A stretch of DNA of 64,000 nucleotides from Capniomyces stellatus (taxonomy: Eukaryota > Kickxellomycota > Harpellomycetes > Harpellales > Legeriomycetaceae), in the NCBI GenBank assembly GCA_001661515.1, contig LUVW01000013.1, positions 72,024 through 136,023 on the forward strand, in the 5' to 3' direction. Both the position numbers and the translations under genes were made by a program. The notes beneath the pieces are model-generated. The model was not told where the DNA came from. It made no database searches and saw nothing but the letters and a program-made list of their open reading frames with translations. This document shows, one piece after another, positions 10,344-20,126 of the stretch. Within the stretch, counting starts at the first letter, position 1. Each line of letters starts with the position of its first letter.

Positions 10344-13300
10344 ATGCTAAAGGTTGATAGCAATTTAGACGGTGCTGAGGAGAGCAAGGCATTTGTGGGG
10401 GGTGTAAGGGGAGATATTCCTAAATGGGCGATCGAAATTGAGAGCGAGTACTTGAGGAAAAGAATGAATCCAAACTTGGAGCATGTACATACGGTATGCC
10501 CGCTAAAGCCGTTCTCGCATATGATTTTGTCATTTAGTAGTAGCGAGGCTGCACAAAGCTTGGCGAGCGAGAGTTTGAATGTAGACAGTTTGGATAAAGA
10601 TAGTAAAAACGATTGCTGCTTGAGTCCGAGTAAGGGAGGGGCAAGAGGAGGCAGTATAGGCGAGGAGGAGGGGGGCGTTAAGAACAATGGTTTGGAAGGT
10701 GGATTTGCACAGGGGGTTGAAAGAATGAAGAGGTTTAGAAGCAGACTGAATAATAAGATTGGGATAAAGGAGCTAACGGAGGGTAGGGTAGAGTATTTAT
10801 CGGAGGGGTTGGTGAGAAAGTTGGGGCATTTAAACCAGAGACAGGGGCTGCTTGGGAAAAAGGTTAGCAGTTTTATGAACTTTGAGCGGCGGAAAGAGAT
10901 CGACAGCAGTGGGGTTTGGAATGTATGGAATTGGCTGGTGTCGAGTAAAGAGGGGGGCAGAAAGGATATAAACGAGACGTCATGGGAACATGCGGACAAG
11001 CATACGCAGGATTTGATGGGGGAAGAAGGGACGGGAACGGTGCATGTTGGGCAGCTTATGGATGGGCAGGGGAAGGAGATGATAGTGGTGGTGTGTGGAC
11101 ATAGTTTTTCGCAGGAAACATCGGAGCAGTGGTGGGAGTGGAACGAAAAGACGAACAATATGAAGAAGCGGGGGTTGGCTGGCAGCGGCGGGGGCAGAGG
11201 GGGGCTGTGTGTGGTGTATATGGCGGAGGTTACGATTCTGCATCGGGTATCGTGCCTTGGACTGGACAAGTTGTTGCCTGGGCCAATAGGATTTGTGAAT
11301 AATAAGGGGAGGGAGGGGTGGAGAAACCACGGGGTGGGTATGTCAGGGTCAAGAGTAGGGTCGTCGTTGATGAGTAGTAGAAGCTCGTCAAGCGACCAGA
11401 GCTTCCTGGACTCGGAAAAGAAGTGGATATCGCTTTTGATATCGCGGCATGCTATAGTAGAGATGGGATACCCGCTGGCACTGTCAGAAATAAACATCAA
11501 TGACTACGAGAACAGCGAGAGCAAGTCGATGGAGACGGTGGCAATGTCAGGCATGCTGGGAGAGTCGCTGTTGAGCCAGGTGCATCCAGAGGATTGCGGG
11601 CGGATAGTGAAGGCACTGAGAATAGCGTGGGACTCGAGGCCTGATGTGTACTACTACTACGACCAGATGCAGAAGAGGCAGGGGAGGTCGAAAAAGCTGG
11701 AGGAAATGCTGCAGAACAAGGCAAAGCAGGTGCAGGAGTGGCGGTCGGAGGGGATAGTTGTGAGCAACTCGGTTGTTGAGCTCACGGTGCAGTGGCGGGT
11801 GATTCCAGCCCAAACCACGCTGGACGGAGCTGTTGATGAAAGCGAGTGGCGGCCGTTTAACTGGTCCAACACAAGCGAGCTGGACAAGGGCTGTAGATTT
11901 GTCAAGATAAAACTGTGTCGGTGGCCAGCAATACTGACGCCACCCAGGCCAAAATTCCACCGTTTCTCGCGGTTCTACGACGACCCAGACCAGTCAACAG
12001 CGAATAGGCTTGGTGGCGACAATGGAAACCAGGCAGACCAGAACGGGTTTATCTTGGTGGCGATGCGGCCGTTGGCGGAGAAGAAGGAGTACGTTGCTCC
12101 ATCCCTGAGCGCAAGAAGACTAAGCATGGTGGAGCGCAACAGGTCGATTCCGACGGCTGCGGGATCTTCGTTGTACGGCGGCGCGATGGACGACTACTTG
12201 CTGTCCAGCGGCTTGGACCGCCTAGAGAGAAGCCTGAGCAGTTTGTCCCTACTGAACGCTACACACGTCGCACAAAACAACCTGGATTCCCTGCAAATCG
12301 TGACTGATGAGCTGGTTGAGGAGCAGTACGAAAGCGATGCTAACGGATACATGGCCCACAACTCTATTGGATCGCCAGCATCGAACGGAAGCGGAGGTGG
12401 AGGTGGAGGCGGGTACTTGCCCTTTGATCTTCTGGGAAACAACAACAGCCACTGGAGACACAGCAGCAGTGCCAACAGGATACCGAAACAGGACGGCGTC
12501 GACTCGGCCATTTCCTCAAGCCCCATACCCTCAGGCCAAAACCTCGGTCCGAGTCAGTACGTTTCCCACAGAAGAAACAGCATGTTTGTAGCTCCTACCG
12601 GCGCTGGCCAATCCCCAGCCATGCCCCAGCTCCATGGCCCTAAAAACGCCGACATAAACTCCTGTCTTTCCAGCCACGGCTACTTGCCCCCCTTGAACTT
12701 TGCAGTCCAATCCACCCCAAACCTAAACGAACCTCCACACGAACAATCGCTCCCACCGCTCGATCCAGCCACCACTGCTGCTGCTAGTTCCGAGTTTATG
12801 GGCTCGTTAAACAGCGACAAGTCTGCCATCCCCAAGCCCAGCACCAACTTTGCCCCGGACTTGGCCTTCTTTCCGCCATTTCCCGGGACTCTGCCAGCTC
12901 AGCCCAACTCACCACTAGCATCCAGTGCCCACACAAATTATCCACAGCAAACAGCTCCAACCCACTACACCAACTCTAACAGTATTGATTTCAACGCCAA
13001 CGTCGGTGTCGGTGCCAGTGTCAGTGTTGGTACCAGTGCCAATACCAGCATCACCGCTAATACAAGCACCAGTGCTAGCTCTAATTCACACGATACCACG
13101 TCTGTTGATGGCTTGAGGTACCATGTTGACAGAGACGATGCATACACCAACTTTGTAAATAGAAAATCTCATTCAACCCTAAAAGACGAACTACTATCTC
13201 GAGCACTGCAAAGACCAACCCCTTCAAATTCCACCAACTCCAGCATCATCTCGAGCAACAACTACTCCTACAACCCAAAACCTTTGCCTCCCACCACAAC

Positions 13301-13454
13301 CTCAGGCTCGTCGTCATTTGCTGCTCCAGCACCCAGCTCCACCATTCCTCCCAAACTCTCATATGGCTTTTTGCCAAGACAGCGTAGACTAGGTCCTGTT
13401 AGGTCCACAACTCTGGTTCAAGCACAACTTGGTGCTTATAACAAAAGAAAGTAG
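10344..13454 (+). CDS. Large PAS-like protein with low-complexity C-terminus
   Basis: A single open frame of 1036 residues. Residues about 350-580 look like a PAS fold: a strand with LLISRHAIVEMGYPL, the characteristic LLSQVHPEDCGRIVKAL segment (compare the HPED/HPDD helix of PAS domains), a strand SVVELTVQWRV, and a closing FILVAMRPL. The segment before it (about 215-330) may be a second, more diverged domain, with VVVCGHSF and LCVVYMAEV as possible strands. The last 350 residues are Ser/Asn/Pro/Thr-rich, with a Gly run and a Ser/Thr/Asn stretch at 12990-13090. The basic C-terminus ends RRLGPVRSTTLVQAQL. Such architecture suits a regulatory or signalling protein, perhaps transcriptional, but I see no DNA-binding motif. 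The PAS call rests on motif resemblance only. Confidence 0.6.
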   Translation: MLKVDSNLDGAEESKAFVGGVRGDIPKWAIEIESEYLRKRMNPNLEHVHTVCPLKPFSHMILSFSSSEAAQSLASESLNVDSLDKDSKNDCCLSPSKGGARGGSIGEEEGGVKNNGLEGGFAQGVERMKRFRSRLNNKIGIKELTEGRVEYLSEGLVRKLGHLNQRQGLLGKKVSSFMNFERRKEIDSSGVWNVWNWLVSSKEGGRKDINETSWEHADKHTQDLMGEEGTGTVHVGQLMDGQGKEMIVVVCGHSFSQETSEQWWEWNEKTNNMKKRGLAGSGGGRGGLCVVYMAEVTILHRVSCLGLDKLLPGPIGFVNNKGREGWRNHGVGMSGSRVGSSLMSSRSSSSDQSFLDSEKKWISLLISRHAIVEMGYPLALSEININDYENSESKSMETVAMSGMLGESLLSQVHPEDCGRIVKALRIAWDSRPDVYYYYDQMQKRQGRSKKLEEMLQNKAKQVQEWRSEGIVVSNSVVELTVQWRVIPAQTTLDGAVDESEWRPFNWSNTSELDKGCRFVKIKLCRWPAILTPPRPKFHRFSRFYDDPDQSTANRLGGDNGNQADQNGFILVAMRPLAEKKEYVAPSLSARRLSMVERNRSIPTAAGSSLYGGAMDDYLLSSGLDRLERSLSSLSLLNATHVAQNNLDSLQIVTDELVEEQYESDANGYMAHNSIGSPASNGSGGGGGGGYLPFDLLGNNNSHWRHSSSANRIPKQDGVDSAISSSPIPSGQNLGPSQYVSHRRNSMFVAPTGAGQSPAMPQLHGPKNADINSCLSSHGYLPPLNFAVQSTPNLNEPPHEQSLPPLDPATTAAASSEFMGSLNSDKSAIPKPSTNFAPDLAFFPPFPGTLPAQPNSPLASSAHTNYPQQTAPTHYTNSNSIDFNANVGVGASVSVGTSANTSITANTSTSASSNSHDTTSVDGLRYHVDRDDAYTNFVNRKSHSTLKDELLSRALQRPTPSNSTNSSIISSNNYSYNPKPLPPTTTSGSSSFAAPAPSSTIPPKLSYGFLPRQRRLGPVRSTTLVQAQLGAYNKRK

Positions 13455-14118
13455 CTATAAATTTATGTACAAATTTAAATAAAAAAAAGGTGAACGAGTG
13501 TGGTGGTGGCTACTGTCTTTATATCTGCAATTGACAAATTTACTAGTAACATATCTAGAAACAAGTACCCATCCCACTCTTGCTTTTTTTTATTTTGGAC
13601 CTAACCTTCTTTTTTCATTTTTTTTTCTTTTGACGGTTGTGCCAACTTGAAGCAGTTCAAGTTGACTTGCCCGGCTTCTGCTACCTCCTTTTCAGCAATT
13701 TATTTCGACTAAGCCTGCCCTTCCCAGCTCTAAAACAGCTATTACCCTAACGATTTACTCTTTTAAAATAGAGTCAAGCTTTACTACCCGATATATAAAC
13801 TATTCAATTTGCCATTCCGATTTACTCCTAATTTATTATTTAATTTTACATTTAGATTTGCTAGTATAAAAAAAACCCAATTTTATTGATCAAATAAAGA
13901 CGTCTAAATCTAGCAATGTTAATCGAACGGATTCCATGTTATTTTTTTCACTTTTTTCTTTTTTCTTTTTATTTTTTTACTTTACTTTAAAGATAGCGGA
14001 ATCTTATTCCTCTACCATTCATTTGTTTGTTGACTAATATCCAAATTCAAGCATCTAGAAGCAATTGAAATTTATACTTTTGTATCAGTTTTAAATTGAT
14101 AAACACATCAAAGAGGCA
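13455..14118. other. Intergenic, no gene seen
   Basis: AT-rich spacer with poly-T tracts between two same-strand genes. A run of A with an AATAAA-like signal at about 13478 would suit polyadenylation of the upstream gene. Confidence 0.4.
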
Positions 14119-15623
14119 ATGTCTGTTACTGCACAAGCTTCAAAACTCTTGTCAAAGCTCAAAATCAACAATCTAAATTCGAAATCAGGTTTACTGCTCA
14201 ATTCAAAAAGAAGTCTGGCATTCCAAGTCCCATTTGGCGAGCATTTCGGAATTTCAAACATGTTTGTTCGCGCTGGTAACGGATCTGGTGTTTTAGGTTT
14301 GTAGTTCCTTTTTTTAAATTCATTTACTTAATTCTGCAATTCATCTTTTGAAAGCAAAACAAGTCTTTTTGTGTCAAATTGTCCATTTTGACAGCTTGAT
14401 TTAAACTCCAGCTGACGATTATTTTTTTTGATTTATACCAACAGGCAACCGCATGTCTAGCTTGTCAACAAACTACACTCTAAAGTACAAGGAAAAACTG
14501 CTAAAGAAGGCAAAAGAGTAAGATCAATTACCCGCACTGAAATATAATTGCAAAATTTACTAGCTTTACAACTATAGCAGCTGAAACTAAGAACTCCTCT
14601 CTTACTGTGTACAACCTGTCTCTGATAGTGAGGGATTCAACTCGATTGAAGAGCTAAAGATAGCCTATGCCAAACAAAACAAGAAAATCAAAGTAGACGC
14701 AGAGGCGGAAACTGATATCCCAGCTGCCGAACACCAAAACAATCACCTCACACAGGCTGCAACTGATAACACAAAGCACGAGCCTGAATATTACTTTTCA
14801 GACTCTGAAGGAGAAACTGAATCCACAAGTGATGCAGGCAGCAAAGATACTCAAAAGTCAAATAAATCAACCAAAAGCGCCAATAAGAGCATCCATGCTA
14901 GCAGGAACAACCTCCCCACCAACGTCCTCGTAAGTCCAAACTTACACTGCACACTACAATCACCAATCCGAACTAATTTAATTGGACAAACTAAAAGAAT
15001 ATTTCGATTCACTTTTTTCCTCTCCTTACTTGTTGGTTATTGCGTGCTATATCTTACTTGATTTTTTTTTTTTTACTTTCTGCTTGTCGAGATAGTCGCT
15101 AGACAGAATCTTGAAAATGGAGCTTATATCAGACAAACCAGCTGAGGAAATCACTATTATTTGGAAACAGTATCACACAAACAAGCTTGGCGTAAGCGCG
15201 GTAGTCCCCTCTGACTCGTACAGAAAAATCCTCGAAAAATCAAAGGTCACTCCAATGTTTATACTCCCATTGCCTCGCGAAACTGGAATCGAGTTTTATT
15301 TAATCCAGTTTGACCACCACCAAATCCACTTCACCTCACTACTCGAGTACCAAACCCACCAATCAAACGCGCGCCCTTACTTGACTGTCACACACTACAC
15401 CGACTTTATTGATTCAAAAGGCATTGTGCTAATGCGTGGTGAAATAAACGCCGAACACATCTCTCTGTTATCCCCAGAGTCTGCACAATTGCTTGTGTTG
15501 ATGATGCAACGGTTCTATGTTGCTCCCAACAAAGAAAGGGAGAGGCTGATGAACGTATTTTCCAAGTCTCCCGCTTTGTTCGACTATAACGAGCTTATCA
15601 AGGCCTCTGATTCCATCGATTAA
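14119..15623 (+). CDS. ATP11: F1-ATPase assembly chaperone Atp11
   Basis: Exons 14119-14296, 14445-14517, 14629-14929 and 15096-15623 encode 359 residues, with all junction phases consistent (1, 2, 0). Atp11/ATPAF1 acts in the mitochondrial matrix. It holds F1 beta subunits until they assemble with alpha. Signature stretches: LSTNYTLKYKEKLLKKAK with GFNSIEELK (the N-terminal helical part), SLDRILKMELI, EEITIIWKQYH, PMFILPLPRETGIEFYL, IHFTSLLEYQTH, the strongly conserved LTVTHYTDFIDSKGIVLMRGE, and a final helix LLVLMMQRFY. A Ser/Lys-rich linker of about 70 residues sits between the two parts. The first 60 residues are basic and Ser-rich, fitting a mitochondrial targeting sequence. Exon 2 is only 73 nt. 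Confidence 0.93.
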
Positions 15624-15942
15624 CTCTTTTCCCTATATCCGGTTTAAATGCTAGAATAGCTCCCTTTTTTTTGTCTGGACAATTTATATGTTTTTATTGT
15701 GTGTATCTTGATCATTCTTAATACATTGTTTTTGGGATATTACAAAATGCTTATCCAAATGTGGCAATGTTCACTAGCCTGATCCAGCAGGTTGGTTATG
15801 TGTGGGGTTATTCAAGTTATTGCAAAAAAAAAAAAAACAACCCGTTTTATTGCGCTTTATCTCAATAACATCAGGATGGCACCTACCCATTGTTGGTTAT
15901 GTCTTAATCCCTTTGTTCCAGGAATCTGGAACCGGTTATTAA
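15624..15942. other. Intergenic, no gene seen
   Basis: Spacer after ATP11 with a poly-A run at 15823-15837. Short open frames here are not supported. The region passes into the coding relic at 15943. Confidence 0.4.
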
Positions 15943-16230
15943 GCATTTGGAATTATCGGATTGTTTGCATATTCGAGTCAAGAATTTTTGAACAGTCCAG
16001 TAGTTGTTTCGAATGTTGCAATCCGATTTACCAAATCAATAAACATATACTTCAATCAAACCAGCGAGGTTATCCAGGAAGTCAACATATTTGTCTCTGA
16101 ATCTTTATTTTATTCAAGCCTCAATGGAGACAGATACTTGGAAATTAAAATACCGGATTTGTTAGAGCTGGTCCAGACAAATAAAGTATGGTTAATTCCA
16201 AACAATCAATATGTGATAATGTTACTGTAA
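15943..16230 (+). pseudogene. Decayed 3' coding relic, copy 1
   Basis: A frame of 95 codons, open but without a plausible start, ends at 16230. It includes SEVIQEVNIFVSES and PDLLELVQTNKVWLIPN. The homologous stretch near 18597-18830 still shows THEIVQEVK and PVLLELIKTNKVSFIPN, but in different frames and with stops. Both copies therefore derive from a former coding exon that was duplicated with the neighbouring glycine-rich gene. I do not recognise the parent protein. Confidence 0.5.
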
Positions 16231-16527
16231 ACAAATCAAACACGTTGGCATCCAGAATTCAATTTGAAACTAGAACCGGTATTTAAATATCCTGATTTAA
16301 AATTTATTCATTGTGGCCCAGCAGCTATAGTCGGCATTCTGTCATAGCTAGTATGTACACTGCAGTCCAAGTATATGCGTTAGTTGAAGTATTGCTAAGT
16401 TACAAAAAGTTACACTAGGATAATGATGTGATTGTTATGAATCGACCCTGTCTATGTATCATAGCCACAATTCCAGAATTTCTCAAACTGCATCTACTCG
16501 GGAGGGAAATGCAAATTTGTTTATTCA

Positions 16528-16535
16528 TATATAAA
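16528..16535 (+). promoter_or_regulatory. TATA box of the first glycine-rich gene
   Basis: TATATAAA, 117 nt upstream of the ATG at 16645. The same element stands at the same distance before the duplicate gene. Confidence 0.55.
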
Positions 16536-16644
16536 TCCAATTTTTTTCAGTTCAAAAAGTTTTACCCGTCGATATCTTCTTTTTTAAATCGTTTATCAAT
16601 ATCAATATACAAATCAATACCCTAACTAAAACACGAACCGAGAA

Positions 16645-17616
16645 ATGTATTACGTGAATATTTTGTTTCTAGTAGCAGCCTCAATGGCTTTGACAGCTAA
16701 TGGGCAAAGAGGTAATGGAGGAGGAAGTGGTGGAGGCAATGGCGGTGGTAATGGCGGTGGTAATGGTGGAGGAAATGGTGGAGGAAATGGTGGAGGAAAT
16801 GGTGGAGGAAATGGTGGAGGAAATGGTGGAGGAAATGGTGGAGGAAATGGCGGTGGTAATGGTGGAGGCAATGGAGGAGGAAATGGCGGTGGTAATGGTG
16901 GAGGAAATGGCGGTGGTAATGGCGGTGGTAATGGTGGAGGCAATGGAGGAGGAAATGGCGGTGGTAATGGCGGTGGTAATGGTGGAGGAAATGGCGGTGG
17001 TAATGGCGGTGGTAATGGTGGAGGCAATGGAGGAGGAAATGGCGGTGGTAATGGTGGAGGAAATGGCGGTGGTAATGGCGGTGGTAATGGTGGAGGCAAT
17101 GGAGGAGGAAATGGCGGTGGTAATGGCGGTGGTAATGGTGGAGGAAATGGCGGTGGTAATGGTGGAGGAAATGGCGGTGGTAATGGTGGAGGAAATGGCG
17201 GTGGTAATGGCGGTGGTAATGGCGGTGGTAATGGTGGAGGCAATGGAGGAGGAAATGGCGGTGGTGGTGGAAGTGGAGGTGGTGGATACGGCGGGCATGG
17301 TGGGCATGGCGGACACGGAAGGCATGGAAGACATGGTCGATATGGTAGGCATGGTGGGGGTAGATGGGGAGGCCGAGGATTTGGCTACCCAATTAGCTAT
17401 GTGCCATCCTATCTTACGGGAGTTGCCAACAATATAAACTCAAACTATGAAGTGCCAGTTAACAACTTGGTCAGCGGTTATAACAAAGTTGTAGGATACA
17501 ATTATGGATTGTATAATAACTATTTTAACCCATTTTTATACAATGGGCCATGGGGATATGTTGGATACCGCGGACACTATGGCGGTCACGGTCATCGTTG
17601 GGGAAGACGCGGTTAG
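16645..17616 (+). CDS. Secreted glycine-asparagine repeat protein
   Basis: 323 residues. A signal peptide (about residues 1-20: hydrophobic core NILFLVAASMALTA, cleavage likely before GQRG) is followed by a nearly pure array of the tetrapeptide GGGN (roughly 50 units, 16720-17260). A His/Gly/Arg region follows (GGHGGHGGHGRHGRH), then a Tyr/Asn-rich C-terminal segment with LYNNYFNPFLYNGPWGY and a basic end. At DNA level the 12-bp unit alternates aatggtggagga and aatggcggtggt in a recurring higher-order order. Glycine-rich secreted proteins of this kind often serve as wall, spore-coat or adhesive material, but no function can be assigned here. The opposite strand is also open across the array purely because of the repeat. 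Confidence 0.85.
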   Translation: MYYVNILFLVAASMALTANGQRGNGGGSGGGNGGGNGGGNGGGNGGGNGGGNGGGNGGGNGGGNGGGNGGGNGGGNGGGNGGGNGGGNGGGNGGGNGGGNGGGNGGGNGGGNGGGNGGGNGGGNGGGNGGGNGGGNGGGNGGGNGGGNGGGNGGGNGGGNGGGNGGGNGGGNGGGNGGGNGGGNGGGNGGGNGGGNGGGNGGGNGGGGGSGGGGYGGHGGHGGHGRHGRHGRYGRHGGGRWGGRGFGYPISYVPSYLTGVANNINSNYEVPVNNLVSGYNKVVGYNYGLYNNYFNPFLYNGPWGYVGYRGHYGGHGHRWGRRG

Positions 17617-17619
17617 TCT

Positions 17620-18589
17620 TATAGGATTTTTGTTTTTAATTCCTTTGGATCATTGGTTAACTTTCTTTGTCCAAAGTAATAAATATCCATATTCGGGCTA
17701 TTATTAAGACTGGTCGTATGTGCATCAAGCATAACGCCTTTCTCAGTTAATAAAAAAAATGGTAGTTAGACTTCGTTAAAAAAAGTGTTAGTTAGCCATT
17801 ACTGTAAAAAAAAGTTCGGTAGCTATATTAAAAATAACAATAAGGAAAAGGATAGATTAAATTAGAGAAGCAGTGGATTCGCAGTTAATATTTTTCTGCA
17901 GTAAATATTGAATACTATATCAAACTTGTTGCTTTAGCTATTTGCTTTTCAAAGGCAAAAATGTGATTGTGTTGACTATTTTACAACATCGAACCTGGGT
18001 ATAATATGAATATGGTTAGTAGTTTGGTTATAGTTCAAAGCCATAGTACAAACAGGTGATGCTGGCCAAGTTAGGTGTATAATGGTATCAATAAGTACGG
18101 TGTATTTATTAGCCACCGTCTTGTTAAACACAACATATTTGCACCTTTCTTGAAGTTTGGTATCCACAATACAATTTCGATATTTCAAAAATCATGAAAT
18201 TCAAGTTAATTTTATTCTAAAATCTAACCTTGTTTGCAACAAAGCAACAAAACAAACAGCTAAACCCAGAATAATGTTAATTCGAAACATAAACGATAAA
18301 CAAGATAGTATTAGCCACATCAAAATGAAAATATAGAAAAATCAGTAGATTTGGTTCAGATAAATTTATTCTCGATTCAAATGCTAGAATGACACTTGTC
18401 AGTTATTAATTGTACCTGTTTGTTTGTTCTAGGATTCAGTAATGACCGCTTTATTATTCAGTACAAAAATTGTATTTAAATAAACAATCGGTTTGTGTTT
18501 TTTTGAACTTGGTCGGTTTAATAGTTGGTCGTTTCTCAAAATGATATTTCAGCCATTTCAGCTTCATTGTTTCTTTTTAGTACTAAACT
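17620..18589. other. Spacer between the two duplication units
   Basis: AT-rich DNA with no open frame I can support. The small frame at 17976-18188 on the minus strand has no recognisable feature. Confidence 0.4.
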
Positions 18590-18840
18590 TTTGGAGAGGT
18601 TCAATAGTTGGTGCTTAGGTCAAAATTTCAAAGTTGTAACATGCTTTAAAATCAAACCCACGAGATTGTGCAGGAAGTCAAGCCTCTTTGTTCCTGAAAA
18701 TAGGTGATTTGTTTCGAGAAATCCACGTTTTGGAATTACAAAACCAGTTTTACTTGAACTGATCAAGACAAATAAAGTATCGTTTATTCCAAACAAACGA
18801 TTAGATAAAATGTTAATCGAAATCAAGAATGAACACGTTG
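18590..18840 (+). pseudogene. Decayed coding relic, copy 2
   Basis: Homologue of the segment at 15943-16230. The peptide NQTHEIVQEVK is visible in one frame near 18649 and KPVLLELIKTNKVSFIPNK in another near 18741-18797, separated by stops and at least one frame change. It is more degraded than copy 1. Confidence 0.5.
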
Positions 18841-19187
18841 GTGGTTAGAATTTAGATGAAAACCAACAAACATTCATTGAAGATGTTAAACAAATAGTTT
18901 TTTTTTATTGAAAAAAACAAATAGTTTTACTCTAGAAATCGTACTATTTTTTTTAACAAAGTAATTTTTTTACTTATGCTCAAAAACAGTGTTTGGTGCT
19001 TAGTGAAAGTATAGGCAAAGTGTAGTTCAAGTCAACCCATTATTTAGAGCATTACTAAGTTACAAAAATTTACACTAGGATAATGATGTAGTTTTTATGA
19101 ATTGACCCTGTCTATATATGATAGCTACAGCTTCAGAGTTGCTCAAACTACACCTACTCAGGACGGAAATTTAAATTTGTTTATTCA

Positions 19188-19195
19188 TATATAAA
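19188..19195 (+). promoter_or_regulatory. TATA box of the second glycine-rich gene
   Basis: TATATAAA, 117 nt upstream of the ATG at 19305, identical in sequence and spacing to unit 1. Confidence 0.55.
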
Positions 19196-19304
19196 TCCAA
19201 GCTTTTTCAGTTCAAAAAGTTTTACCCGTCGATATCTTCTTTTTTAAATCGTTTATCAATATCAATATACAAATCAATACCCTAACTAAAGCACAAACCG
19301 AGAA

Positions 19305-19793
19305 ATGTATTACGTGAATATTTTGTTTCTAGTAGCAGCCTCAATGGCTTTGACAGCTAATGGGCAAAGAGGCAATGGAGGGGGCAATGGAGGGGGCAAT
19401 GGAGGGGGCAATGGAGGGGGCAATGGAGGGGGCAATGGCGGTGGTAATGGAGGGGGCAATGGCGGCGGAGGTGGCAGTGGAGGTGGTGGAAGTGGAGGTG
19501 GTGGAAGTGGAGGTGGTGGAAGTGGAGGTGGTGGAAGTGGAGGTGGTGGAAGTGGAGGTGGTGGAAGTGGAGGTGGTGGAGGTGGAGGTGGTGGAAGTGG
19601 AGGTGGTGGAGGTGGGTATGGTGGACATGGTGGACATGGAAGATATGGAAGATATGGAAGGGGTAGGTGGGGAGGCCGAGGATTTGGTCACCCTGGTAGG
19701 TATCTGCCATTCTACCCAACTGGAGCTGTAGGATACAATTATGGATTTTATGATAACTACTTTAATCCATTTGTATACAATGGGCCATGGTAA
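19305..19793 (+). CDS. Secreted glycine-rich protein, shortened paralogue
   Basis: 162 residues. The signal peptide is identical to that of the gene at 16645. The array differs: about nine GGGN units, then a (GGGGS)n array on a 15-bp unit (about 19466-19610). Then come YGGHGGHGRYGRYGRGRWGGRGFG and a Tyr-rich segment ending NPFVYNGPW. The reading frame stops at TAA (19791-19793) exactly where the paralogue has a Gly codon. The same frame stays open for 22 more codons, homologous to the paralogue's C-terminus, to the shared TAG at 19860-19862. The gene thus looks like a recent nonsense truncation. The product may still be secreted, lacking the His/Arg-rich tail. Confidence 0.8.
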   Translation: MYYVNILFLVAASMALTANGQRGNGGGNGGGNGGGNGGGNGGGNGGGNGGGNGGGGGSGGGGSGGGGSGGGGSGGGGSGGGGSGGGGSGGGGGGGGGSGGGGGGYGGHGGHGRYGRYGRGRWGGRGFGHPGRYLPFYPTGAVGYNYGFYDNYFNPFVYNGPW

Positions 19794-20126
19794 TATGCTG
19801 GATACTGCGGACACCTTGGACACTATGGCGATCACGGTAATCGTTGTGGAAGACGCGGTTAGTCTTATAGGATTTTGTTTTTAATACCTTTGAATCTATT
19901 GCTAATTTTTTGAACTAGGAAACTGAGTTTCTGTTTAATTCTTTAATTTATTTTAAACCAGGATTAATAAATCGAAGCGTGAGTTTATAAAATTTTAAGT
20001 TTATTGAACTATTTCCTGTTACATTGGTGTTAACGTTAATTTTGATGCTTGATGTTTATATTACTACCAAGTTATGTCATTTATTGTTAGTCGGAGGGGT
20101 AATCATAAAAGCCGGCGATCAATGTT

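Larger units (their letters stand above)
15943..17640 (+). repeat. Tandem segmental duplication, unit 1
   Basis: This block and 18590-19880 are homologous: relic coding segment, upstream region, TATA box, signal-peptide exon, glycine array and C-terminal region occur in the same order, offset by 2660 bp at the start codon. The 120 nt before the ATG are nearly identical (for example 16551-16644 against 19211-19304). More distal parts have diverged, and the glycine arrays differ in length and unit. Confidence 0.85.
18590..19880 (+). repeat. Tandem segmental duplication, unit 2
   Basis: Second copy of the block at 15943-17640. It is shorter mainly because its glycine array is reduced and part of the C-terminal region (the segment between the RGFG motif and VGYNYG) is deleted. 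Confidence 0.8.

Noticed and set aside
16650..17392. Pro/Leu, Ile/Ser/Thr and His/Tyr repeat frames opposite or overlapping the GGGN gene
   Set aside because: By-products of the 12-bp repeat. Only the plus-strand frame has a signal peptide and a conserved duplicate.
15943..19880. Transposon as cause of the duplication
   Set aside because: No terminal repeats, target-site duplication or transposase seen at the block edges; plain tandem duplication is sufficient.
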